32,786 bases of DNA, taken from positions 1-32,786 of the forward strand of contig JAGADO010000119.1 of NCBI GenBank assembly GCA_017613535.1, written 5' to 3'. Position numbers and translations under genes: made by a program. The notes beneath the pieces were generated by a model that saw only the letters and a list, made by a program, of their open reading frames with translations, did not search any database and was not told the DNA's origin. This document shows positions 20,946 to 28,253 of this stretch, one piece after another (the first letter of the stretch is position 1; every line of letters begins with the position of its first letter). This stretch comes from Clostridia bacterium. Its GTDB lineage: Bacteria; Bacillota; Clostridia; UBA1212; UBA1255.

Positions 20946-23720
20946 TCACTGCCTGATCAGATCAAACGCGTCGAGTTCGGCGAAACCAACATCGTCCGCC
21001 GTTTTTTCTATGCGAAGTGTGTGCGTCCCGGCATTCAGCGTCAGCCGAATATCCGCGTAAATGTCGTTGTCAAAGCAGCCCCAGCCAAGCGTCTTCCCGT
21101 TTTCGTTGTATCGGACGCGGCCGCAATTCACGCCGTCAATAAACACCGTGTGCGTTGCCAGCCCCAGCGCCGCCGCATAGTAGAAGCGCAGCGTATATTC
21201 ACCGTCCGCCGGGATCTCGAACTTGTCGAAAGTCAGCGAAGAACCGACGTCGTCAATGCCCGCCACGTGCCTTGTCGATCTGTACGCCGAACCGGTCAGC
21301 CAGGCCGTTTCCGCCTCGTACCGCACCGCGCCGGTGTCAACGACGTTCACCGTCACAGCTATCGTCAGCTTCAGCTCGCCGGGGATCGGGCTTCCGTCCG
21401 CGGAAGTGAGCAGCACGCGGTTATGCCTGTCGGAGCGCAGCAGATCCGTCTCCACCGATACCTTGCCGCTGCCTTTGGATAACGTGACCGACCCCGCAGG
21501 CGTGCGGTCGAGCTCCAGCGAAAGCGTCAGGTCGCGCGGCGTTTCGTACGTAAAATCTATCGTATATGTCAGTTTTTTGGTGCCTTCCTGCACGTCGTGC
21601 TTCTCGTACGGCGCGATGACAGACGCGAACAGGAGCGAGTTTTCGTCCGGGCGGGACGGTTCGTGTTCGGGCAACGTTCCGGTCCACGGGATGTGCGTTA
21701 TGCGCAGGCGCGTGAATGCGTACGGGACAAGTTTTACAGTGGCGGTCTTTCCCTTCAGTCTTTCGGATGAGACAGGCGAGACGGGCGTGTCGCCGGCAAT
21801 GTTCTGCGCGGTGTTTAGCGTCCAGTCACTTACGGTGCGTGCTTTTGCTTCCAGCACGATCGGAGCGTCAGACAATTGGAAGCGCATGTCATCGCTTAGC
21901 TTTTTGCGCGTGAGTTTGAAGTTGGAGGCAACGTCAGTGAAGCTAAAGTTTTCGAGCGCGTAGTTCCATGCGGAGGCCGCCGTGATGTTGTACGACGGAT
22001 AGTCTCCGTTCAGGTTCCAGTGGTTGGGATTGTATTCGATCTTTTCGTAATTTTCATCGATCTTTAGCGCAAACAGCACGGCGCCGCGGCGGATACTGAC
22101 ACTGTTGTTGTCCGTGAGTGTCGCGGTGAGTTCCGCCGGAAAGTCAAGCGTGATCACGTCGCCGTCGTGCCACTCGGCAGAAAGGCGGAAGTATTGACCG
22201 GGGCGAAGCTCCTCAGCGAGCGGATGGCCGTTGACCCGGACCGAAGCGGCACGGCACCATTCGGGCACGCGGATGTAGATTGGGTAGGTGTCGGTCTTGT
22301 CCGACGAGAGCGTGAGCGTGACGCGATCTTCGAACGGATAATTTGTAGTCTGCACGATCGTCAGACGTGTACCGTCGCCCACCGTAGCAGTGACCGAATT
22401 CGGCCCGTACGCACCCGCGGCCAGGCCTCCGTCCGACGTTGAAAACCACATTGACGCGATGAACAGCGGCCAGCCAATCTGGTAATTATGAACGCAGCAC
22501 GGGTAGCCGCCCGGAAGCCCGTACACCGAACGATCGCCGCCGTCACTGGTGAAACCGTGGTTGCCCATATCCGCCGCGACCTGGTTCTGCATCGTGAAAT
22601 AGACCTGGCCCCTGCCGTCGGAGAGCAGTTGCTGCGGCAATGCGTTGTAGCTGATGAGTTCGAGGTGGTCCGCGATCGTGGCGTCGCGCAAGAGCATCAG
22701 GGCAATTTCGTCGCACAACATCCGCTCCACCACGGCGCAGGTCTCGTTCCCGTACACGGCGTCAATGCCCCTCGTGAGTTCGTCGCCGTTCGACATGCCG
22801 TCCTGCCGCCCCGCCGCCATATAAATGTTCTCGATGCCCTTATAGTAGACGTCGAGATAGTGCTCGTCGCCGGTCAATGCGTACATGATTGGGAACAGTT
22901 TGAAGCTCTGCTGGACGTTGACGATGTGGTACGTTTCGGACCACGCTTTTGCGTCGTACGCCGCGTCCCAGTTGTACGTCTGTTTGTACAAAAGCTTGCA
23001 AAGGTCAAGCAGCGCTTCGTCGCCCGTGCGTTCGTAGAGCCACCAGACCGCGAAGATATTGTCCCCGCCCCTGGCCTCAGCCCAGGAATACAGCGGCCGG
23101 CGTTTAAGCGCCTTTGCCTCCCACGCGAAATACTTTTGCAGGAACGGCACCACGCGCTCGTCACCCGTCGCGTCGCAGTAAAACTCGAGCGCCATCAGCA
23201 TAGGCATCAGCGGCCAATAATCCAGCGAATCCGGGTTGTTCGCGAGCGGTCCGAAAGCGCCGCTTTCCGCCTGGCTGGCGAGCGTCCATTCGATCCACTT
23301 CTGCGCCTGCGCTTTTAGTTCGGCGTCGTCAAGCACGTATGCGGAGGCAATGAGTCCCCTGACATAATATGTGCCGCGTTCCCAGCTTTCGCCGGAGCCG
23401 CCCAGCCATCCGGAGCGTCCGTCCCCTTCCGCACAGCAGTCAGGCGACAATTCTTCAAAGTGTTTCGTTACGTTTTCGGCCTGCAGCAGAAGCTGATTTT
23501 TCAGCCAGCTCCCGGCCTTGACCTGCCCAAGAGGCAGCATGGAAAATTTCATATTATCAACGGCTCCTTCCGCGGTCAATTCAATTTCGCGTGCTTCACC
23601 TACGGCGACCGGTTCCTCGCCGGGGTCGTACTGATTTCCGCCTTCGCGGCCGCATGCTGTCGCAGCCAGCAGCGAAAGTGCAAGCAGCAGACAAACGACC
23701 CGCATTTTTATTTTAGCCAT
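20946..23720 (-). CDS. GH127-family (DUF1680) lipoprotein with C-terminal carbohydrate-binding module
   Basis: A 924-residue surface lipoprotein. The signal peptide ends in an LLAATAC lipobox (Cys 23). The catalytic region (~60-640) keeps the GH127 zinc/nucleophile set: Glu326 and Cys328 in NETCAVVE, and Cys408-Cys409 in GYPCCVHN. GTYYVRGLIASAYVLDD, LDYWPLMPMLMALEFYCD and YNALPQQLL are further family-like stretches. The final ~140 residues (YEAETAWLTGSAYRS ... GVNCGRVRYNENG ... GFAELDAFDLI) form a CBM6/35-like beta-sandwich that binds sugar chains. It probably removes arabinofuranosyl groups outside the cell, complementing the cytoplasmic GH127 at 15170-17047. It heads a four-gene run with the exporter genes. 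GGAGG at 7 nt before the ATG and a promoter upstream support the start. Confidence 0.87.
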   Translation of the reverse strand: MAKIKMRVVCLLLALSLLAATACGREGGNQYDPGEEPVAVGEAREIELTAEGAVDNMKFSMLPLGQVKAGSWLKNQLLLQAENVTKHFEELSPDCCAEGDGRSGWLGGSGESWERGTYYVRGLIASAYVLDDAELKAQAQKWIEWTLASQAESGAFGPLANNPDSLDYWPLMPMLMALEFYCDATGDERVVPFLQKYFAWEAKALKRRPLYSWAEARGGDNIFAVWWLYERTGDEALLDLCKLLYKQTYNWDAAYDAKAWSETYHIVNVQQSFKLFPIMYALTGDEHYLDVYYKGIENIYMAAGRQDGMSNGDELTRGIDAVYGNETCAVVERMLCDEIALMLLRDATIADHLELISYNALPQQLLSDGRGQVYFTMQNQVAADMGNHGFTSDGGDRSVYGLPGGYPCCVHNYQIGWPLFIASMWFSTSDGGLAAGAYGPNSVTATVGDGTRLTIVQTTNYPFEDRVTLTLSSDKTDTYPIYIRVPEWCRAASVRVNGHPLAEELRPGQYFRLSAEWHDGDVITLDFPAELTATLTDNNSVSIRRGAVLFALKIDENYEKIEYNPNHWNLNGDYPSYNITAASAWNYALENFSFTDVASNFKLTRKKLSDDMRFQLSDAPIVLEAKARTVSDWTLNTAQNIAGDTPVSPVSSERLKGKTATVKLVPYAFTRLRITHIPWTGTLPEHEPSRPDENSLLFASVIAPYEKHDVQEGTKKLTYTIDFTYETPRDLTLSLELDRTPAGSVTLSKGSGKVSVETDLLRSDRHNRVLLTSADGSPIPGELKLTIAVTVNVVDTGAVRYEAETAWLTGSAYRSTRHVAGIDDVGSSLTFDKFEIPADGEYTLRFYYAAALGLATHTVFIDGVNCGRVRYNENGKTLGWGCFDNDIYADIRLTLNAGTHTLRIEKTADDVGFAELDAFDLIRQ

Positions 23721-23756
23721 GACGGTTCCTCCGTGAATCCGTGTTCTGATGTGTAA

Positions 23757-23784
23757 ATTGTACCATATTTCGGCGCGAAAACAA
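23757..23784 (-). promoter_or_regulatory. promoter of the GH127-like lipoprotein operon
   Basis: On the minus strand TTGTTT (23784-23779), a 16-nt spacer, then TACAAT (23762-23757). The -35 region overlaps the T tail of the preceding terminator. Confidence 0.65.
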
Positions 23785-23815
23785 AATGCCCCGCGGAACC
23801 TCTCCCGCAGGGCAT
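23778..23815 (-). terminator. rho-independent terminator after the secreted two-domain protein gene
   Basis: On the minus strand ATGCCCTGCGG pairs with CCGCGGGGCAT, followed by TTTTGTTTTC. It lies 38 bp after the stop codon of the gene at 23854-25389. Confidence 0.88.
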
Positions 23816-23853
23816 AATATCGTTTTACGATTCGCTCAAATATTACCGCAAAC

Positions 23854-25389
23854 TCACTTCTTCTTTTTCGCCTTCACGATCACTGCCGCGACGACCGCCG
23901 CAATAACTGCTGCGGCACCAACTGCGATTCCGATGATCGCGCCTGTCGGAAGACCCTTCTTTTCGGAATTGTCACCGTTCTTATCATCAGTTTTACCGCT
24001 ATTGTCGGCAGGCCCTTCCGAAGCCGGTGCGTCCGTCGCGGGAACATCGGTAGCAGGCGCGTCGGTCGGAGGCGCGGTAGGCACTTCCGTAGGCTCGGCC
24101 GTCGGTGCGGCGGTAGGCTTCTCGGTCGGTGCAGGCGTTGCGGGCAGGCCCTCGGCAAGGAACTTTTCGGCAAATGCTTCGGCGGATTCGACGTTGGCGA
24201 AGAACGCGATGTAGTAAAGCTCCACTTCAGTATCTTCTTTGGTCTCAGGGAAAGGATCGAAACGGATGTTACCGACATTGCCCTCCCACTTTCTGACCTT
24301 CGTCATATCTACGGTGACGACCTGGATATCGGTAGTTTTCGCGTATTTGTACGACTGGTTCTGCGGCTCGCTGTAGCCGGGATTCAGATCAGTCTGCCAG
24401 TAGAGATTGCCGTTGACGCTGCCCTCATCCGGATTAATACGCACGCCGAACTGGATAACTTTATTGTCGTCAGCTGAAATATCATCAATAAATCCGTCCA
24501 TAGCGAGATTGCCGAAGCAGAGTTCGATGTACTGATCGCCGCCTGCCGGAACGGGTATCAGGTAATGATTTTCATTAAAATACGCCTCTTCGATGATGTT
24601 GTGGCTGCCCGCGAAGAGCTCGTCATTAACGTCGGATTCGCAGTTGAGTGCAAACAGCGCACCGGGTTCCGAGATCTCGACAGGAACGTCGGTCGCGGCC
24701 GGGTCAACGGGCTTTCCGCTGACGAATTCGGCGGTGAGGTTGTGGACCATGAACGGGCTCGAGAGGCTCTTCGCATCGAGCAGGCAATACGGCGTGTTTT
24801 CGGCGCCGGTGTACGCTTTGGCATCCTCTTCTTTTTCAAAGAACGCGATCCAGGCGATGTCAATGTAGTCGCCTTCGGTCACGATTCCGCGGCCGGTGCT
24901 GTCGTCGAAGTTCTCTGCGTCGCGGTCAGGCTCCAGCGGGTCAATGCGCAGCTGATACGTGGTGGTGTAGTGTTCGGAATCCCATATCGAGTCGCGGCCG
25001 TACAGTGCGGCAACGGACGTCATATCTACGATCAGCGTCTCCCACTCGCCGGAATAGATGTAGTGCGCGGGGATGAACGGCTCCGCTGCGGGGATCACGT
25101 AGAACTGGGCAATATATTCGACGTTGTTTTCGTTGTACCGGGCTGAGGTGCGGTGCCGGATCGCCGCCCACCTGACGGCATCGGGATCGATCTCGTCGTT
25201 TTGACCGTTCGAACTGAATTCGAACGAAGCGTACGGGTCAAACCCGCCTCCAATAAACCGGACGTACTCCGGATCGGTACTTTCCGCGCCTGTCGTATTC
25301 GCGTCCGCCGCAAAAGCGGTGGTCAAAGACCCCGCTGCAAGCGATACGGTCAACGCGAGCACGGTCAGCAATGACAATATTTTTTTCAT
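23854..25389 (-). CDS. secreted two-domain protein with Pro/Thr stalk and C-terminal membrane anchor
   Basis: A 511-residue protein. The signal peptide (MKKILSLLTVLALTVSLAAG...AFAA) is cut near residue 28. Two homologous domains follow (~40-205 and ~240-410): IVDMTSV (120-126) corresponds to VTVDMTKV (358-365), and YIDIAWIAFFEKEEDAKAY (175-193) to VELYYIAFFANVESAEAF (389-406). Then comes a Pro/Thr/Ala stalk (~412-460), a polar spacer, a membrane span (~481-505) and KAKKKK. No LPXTG motif is present, so the anchor is the span itself. The domains look like beta-sandwich binding modules, possibly for carbohydrate, but I cannot name a family. The gene is monocistronic, with its own promoter and terminator. 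Confidence 0.82.
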   Translation of the reverse strand: MKKILSLLTVLALTVSLAAGSLTTAFAADANTTGAESTDPEYVRFIGGGFDPYASFEFSSNGQNDEIDPDAVRWAAIRHRTSARYNENNVEYIAQFYVIPAAEPFIPAHYIYSGEWETLIVDMTSVAALYGRDSIWDSEHYTTTYQLRIDPLEPDRDAENFDDSTGRGIVTEGDYIDIAWIAFFEKEEDAKAYTGAENTPYCLLDAKSLSSPFMVHNLTAEFVSGKPVDPAATDVPVEISEPGALFALNCESDVNDELFAGSHNIIEEAYFNENHYLIPVPAGGDQYIELCFGNLAMDGFIDDISADDNKVIQFGVRINPDEGSVNGNLYWQTDLNPGYSEPQNQSYKYAKTTDIQVVTVDMTKVRKWEGNVGNIRFDPFPETKEDTEVELYYIAFFANVESAEAFAEKFLAEGLPATPAPTEKPTAAPTAEPTEVPTAPPTDAPATDVPATDAPASEGPADNSGKTDDKNGDNSEKKGLPTGAIIGIAVGAAAVIAAVVAAVIVKAKKKK

Positions 25390-25462
25390 GATTTCGCTCC
25401 TCCTGTATGATATCTATCCCTTTGGTAACCCTAGCGATCAACACAGTACATAATTTTACGTC

Positions 25463-25471
25463 ATTATATCA
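25463..25471 (-). promoter_or_regulatory. extended -10 promoter of the secreted two-domain protein gene
   Basis: On the minus strand TGA precedes TATAAT (25468-25463). The -35 at 17 nt is weak (TGGAAA). The leader is about 70 nt and ends in an AGGAGGAG ribosome site before the ATG at 25389. Confidence 0.6.
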
Positions 25472-25497
25472 TATTTGACGCTGCTTTTCCACCCGGT

Positions 25498-25847
25498 GAA
25501 TTACAGGCTCTTTTCCTGTTTCCGTGAATAATTGATCCGTTCACCCCGCTTTGCCGCTTATTTTTGCCTTCCGGAGCCTGGACAGCGCCACCTAACGATG
25601 TATCCCAAATTATCGATATGAGGAGGAGGGATACAGCAGGCGCCGTCTCTAGTCCGGACTCGGTCATTTTTTATGGCGGGCGCTGCTCCCGTCATAGCAA
25701 ACGAGCAATTCCCGGGCATTTGCTATGACGGGCAAAAGATCATAGCGCTGCCGAAAGCGAAAAGGTGGCGCCAGGATGCGGAAATGAGTGAAAAAGCGGG
25801 CACTAACAAATCGATCGTTCACGGAATAAGGAAAAGAACCGAATTAC
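25498..25847. mobile_element. MITE-like element with terminal inverted repeats and 7-bp direct repeat
   Basis: The left end (from 25505) reads AGGCTCTTTTCCTGTTTCCG then TGAATAATTGATC. The right end, reverse-complemented from 25840, reads GGTTCTTTTCCTTATTCCG then TGAACGATCGAT. Similarity continues inward for about 60 nt (about 70% by eye). GAATTAC occurs on both sides in the same orientation (25498-25504 and 25841-25847), like a target-site duplication. Inside are a GTATCCC/GGGATAC hairpin (25600-25634), a GTCATAGCAAA/TTTGCTATGAC hairpin (25693-25731) and a degenerate GCGCTGCC hairpin, all matching the array at 12.9-13.3 kb. No transposase is encoded, so it would be non-autonomous. Confidence 0.7.
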
Positions 25848-25874
25848 GGGCGCGAGCCGTGAACTGCGCCGCCT

Positions 25875-25903
25875 TTGACAGCATAATAACATAATAGTAT
25901 AAT
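25875..25903 (+). promoter_or_regulatory. perfect consensus sigma-A promoter of the oligoendopeptidase gene
   Basis: TTGACA (25875-25880), a 17-nt spacer, then TATAAT (25898-25903). The leader of about 55 nt contains a small GGCGC/GCGCC hairpin near 25926-25942. Confidence 0.92.
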
Positions 25904-25964
25904 TCGCACTGGAAAAAGCAATCGGGGCGCCACAAAAGCGCCGTCCGGGAAAGAGGTTTGACAC

Positions 25965-27653
25965 ATGGAAAAATTCAAAGATCTGACTTACACCAGACCC
26001 GATATAGCAAAAGCGAAAAAGGAGTATTCACACCTGCTGAAACAGTTCAAAAAAGCAAACTCGTTCGAAGAAGCGGACAAAGCATTCGTTGCCTTCACGA
26101 AAATAACGGAAACCGTCGCGACACAGCAGGTTATTGCCTCCGTGCGCAACACGATGAATATGAAGGACGAATACTACGACGGAGAGGTCAAGTTCTTCAA
26201 CCGCACCATGCCGAGAATGATGCTGCAGGTGAAGGCCGCAGGTAAAGAGATGCTGAAGAGCCCGTTCAGGCCGCAGCTCGAAGAAAAGTACGGAAAACAC
26301 TTCTTCCGGGACACCGAGACGCAGATCAAACTCGTAAAACCGAATATCATATTCGACTCGATACGCGAAAGCAATCTCACAACTACATACTCAAAAACTG
26401 TTGCCGCATGTTCCGTGGAATTCATGGGCGAGACGTGCAACTTCTACGGCCTGCTCAGGCATATGCAATCCACCGACCGCACGGAGCGCAAGGCGGCGTT
26501 CGACGCATGGGCGAAGCTCTACGAAGGCGTGTCGGGAAAACTTGACGACCTGTACGACAAACTCGTTAAGACGCGCTTGAGGATCGCGAAAAAGCTGGGA
26601 TTCAAGAACTATATTGACTACATCTACCTCGCACGGAGCCGCTACGACTACAACGCAAAAGACGTTGCCGCCTTCCGCGAAGCCGTAAGGACATACATTA
26701 CCCCTGTATGCGACAGGATGTTCAAAGCGCAGGCGGAACGCATCGGCCTTAACAAACTCGAGTGGTACGACGAGAATCTGATGTTCCCGGACGGCAATGC
26801 CTCTCCCATCGGCACGCCGGAAGAGCTCACCGAAAAAGCGCGGCAAATGTACGAGGAAATGTCTGCGGAGACAGGTGAATTCTTCAATTTTATGACCGAG
26901 CACGAGCTGTTCGACTTCGTCACGCGCGAAAACAAACACCTCGGCGGGTACTGCACGTTCCTTGCCGACTACAAAGCGCCGTTCATCTTTTCTAACTTCA
27001 ACGGAACCTCCGCGGATATTGACGTCCTCACGCACGAAGCGGGCCACGCTTTCGAAGCATACTACTCCTCCCGCAGATTGCCGCTATCGATGCTGACCTT
27101 CTCGACGAGCGAGATCAACGAGATCCACTCGATGACGATGGAATTGTTCGCGTATCCGTATATGGAGCGGTTCTTCGGCGATAAGACCGATAAATACCGT
27201 TTCGCGCACTTCTGCGATGCGGTGAAAACGATCCCCTACCTGGTCTGCGTCGATGAGTTTCAGCACAAAGTCTTCGAAAATCCGTCCGCAACGGCAGCCG
27301 AACGACGCACTTTCTGGCGCGAGATCGAACGCAAATACATGCCCTGGCGCAGCTATGACGGCAACGAATTCCTCGAGGGCGGCGGTTTCTGGATGCAGAA
27401 GCAGCACATTTTCCTATACCCCTTCTATTACATCGATTACGCGATGGCGCAGCTCGACGCTTTCTCGCTCTACAGGATCAAGACCGAAGGAGGCAATGCG
27501 TGGGACAAATATCTGAAGCTGTGCGGTATGGGCGGCATGTACGGGTATTTCGAGACGCTGGATCGCGCAGGCATTCCCGTTCCGCTGAAGCCCGAGACGG
27601 TCAAAGACGTTGCAGCGTTCGTCGAGAAGCAGGCGCACGAACTGAAAGTGTAA
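25965..27653 (+). CDS. M3-family oligoendopeptidase (PepF-like)
   Basis: A cytoplasmic zinc metallopeptidase of 562 residues that degrades short peptides. The zinc motif HEAGH is at 357-361, and Glu386 (in SEINEIHSM), 25 residues after the second His, is the expected third ligand. Around it are GGYCTFLADYKAPFIFSNFNG (~327-347) and the substrate-side GGGFWMQKQHIFLYPFYYIDYAMAQ near the C-terminus, both typical of M3 oligoendopeptidases. Length is normal for the family. The start ATG at 25965 has AGAGG about 8 nt upstream. The promoter is a perfect consensus, so expression is probably high. Its stop codon abuts the stop codon of the next, convergent gene. Confidence 0.95.
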   Translation: MEKFKDLTYTRPDIAKAKKEYSHLLKQFKKANSFEEADKAFVAFTKITETVATQQVIASVRNTMNMKDEYYDGEVKFFNRTMPRMMLQVKAAGKEMLKSPFRPQLEEKYGKHFFRDTETQIKLVKPNIIFDSIRESNLTTTYSKTVAACSVEFMGETCNFYGLLRHMQSTDRTERKAAFDAWAKLYEGVSGKLDDLYDKLVKTRLRIAKKLGFKNYIDYIYLARSRYDYNAKDVAAFREAVRTYITPVCDRMFKAQAERIGLNKLEWYDENLMFPDGNASPIGTPEELTEKARQMYEEMSAETGEFFNFMTEHELFDFVTRENKHLGGYCTFLADYKAPFIFSNFNGTSADIDVLTHEAGHAFEAYYSSRRLPLSMLTFSTSEINEIHSMTMELFAYPYMERFFGDKTDKYRFAHFCDAVKTIPYLVCVDEFQHKVFENPSATAAERRTFWREIERKYMPWRSYDGNEFLEGGGFWMQKQHIFLYPFYYIDYAMAQLDAFSLYRIKTEGGNAWDKYLKLCGMGGMYGYFETLDRAGIPVPLKPETVKDVAAFVEKQAHELKV

Positions 27654-28121
27654 TTATTTCTGTATATCGTCGGCGGTCTCCGGATCCTTTTCCGCGCAGG
27701 CCGCTTTTTCTGTAATTGACTGAACCAATTGCTTGTAAGCCGGAAAACGGTACGGTTTCGGAACTTCTTCCGCTTTAATAAGCAGTTCTTGAGCCTGACT
27801 GTCGTCCAGCAGCGGGACAAGCCGTTCTCCGTATGAATGCACTGCAGCAAAAACAAGATCGCGCGAATTGAATTTCTTTCCCCTCGGCCGGGACAATATA
27901 AGCGACAGCGCTTCAAACGCTTCATTGCCGCTTTCGTCCGCGGCAAGTTCGCTGACGCACAATTCAATACTATTCATGAATTTCTCGTCGGCTTCTGTAT
28001 TGCCACGCCCTTTTCCGGAAAACCAGCCTCTGAAAAGATCTCCGATGGTTCTGCTCTGCGGCTCAGCACTATCTATAATATATTGATCGTAAATCTCTTT
28101 TAACTCATCAATTTTGCTCAT
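27654..28121 (-). CDS. hypothetical protein, 155 residues
   Basis: A soluble, acidic, mostly helical protein with no signal peptide or membrane span. It starts MSKIDELKEIYDQYIID and has a polar middle (GWFSGKGRGNTEADEKF) and a Glu/Lys-rich end. I do not recognise a family. The ribosome site GGGGAG at 5 nt and a good promoter (TTGTTT-17-TATAAT) support it as a real, separately expressed gene. It converges on the oligoendopeptidase gene with no bases between the two stop codons and no terminator there, so antisense transcription between them is likely. Confidence 0.75.
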   Translation of the reverse strand: MSKIDELKEIYDQYIIDSAEPQSRTIGDLFRGWFSGKGRGNTEADEKFMNSIELCVSELAADESGNEAFEALSLILSRPRGKKFNSRDLVFAAVHSYGERLVPLLDDSQAQELLIKAEEVPKPYRFPAYKQLVQSITEKAACAEKDPETADDIQK

Positions 28122-28138
28122 AGCAACTCCCCATGCAG

Positions 28139-28167
28139 ATTATATAACAGATTCTGCTTTAAAACAA
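28139..28167 (-). promoter_or_regulatory. sigma-A promoter of the 155-residue hypothetical gene
   Basis: On the minus strand TTGTTT (28167-28162), a 17-nt spacer, then TATAAT (28144-28139). Confidence 0.75.
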
Positions 28168-28176
28168 GCAGAAGCA

Positions 28177-28208
28177 AAAGACGACGCCTCGTCAAGACGC
28201 CGTCTTTT
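28177..28208 (-). terminator. rho-independent terminator of the sugar importer operon
   Basis: AAAGACG...CGTCTTT arms with an inner stem. On the minus strand the two imperfect positions become G-U pairs, whereas they are A-C mismatches on the plus strand, so the minus transcript forms the better hairpin. A TTTT run follows. It lies 46 bp after the binding-protein stop codon. Confidence 0.8.
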
Positions 28209-28253
28209 TGTTTACGTTTTTTCAGCCGTATGGCTTACATAAGGTAAAACCGA

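Noticed and set aside
22488..23318. Plus-strand frames opposite the GH127-like lipoprotein
   Set aside because: They are antisense shadows of a gene with a complete zinc site, and have no ribosome site.
23880..23960. LPXTG sorting signal at the C-terminus of the secreted two-domain protein
   Set aside because: The sequence reads KKGLPTGAII, without the LPXTG spacing, followed by a long span and Lys tail; a simple membrane anchor fits better.
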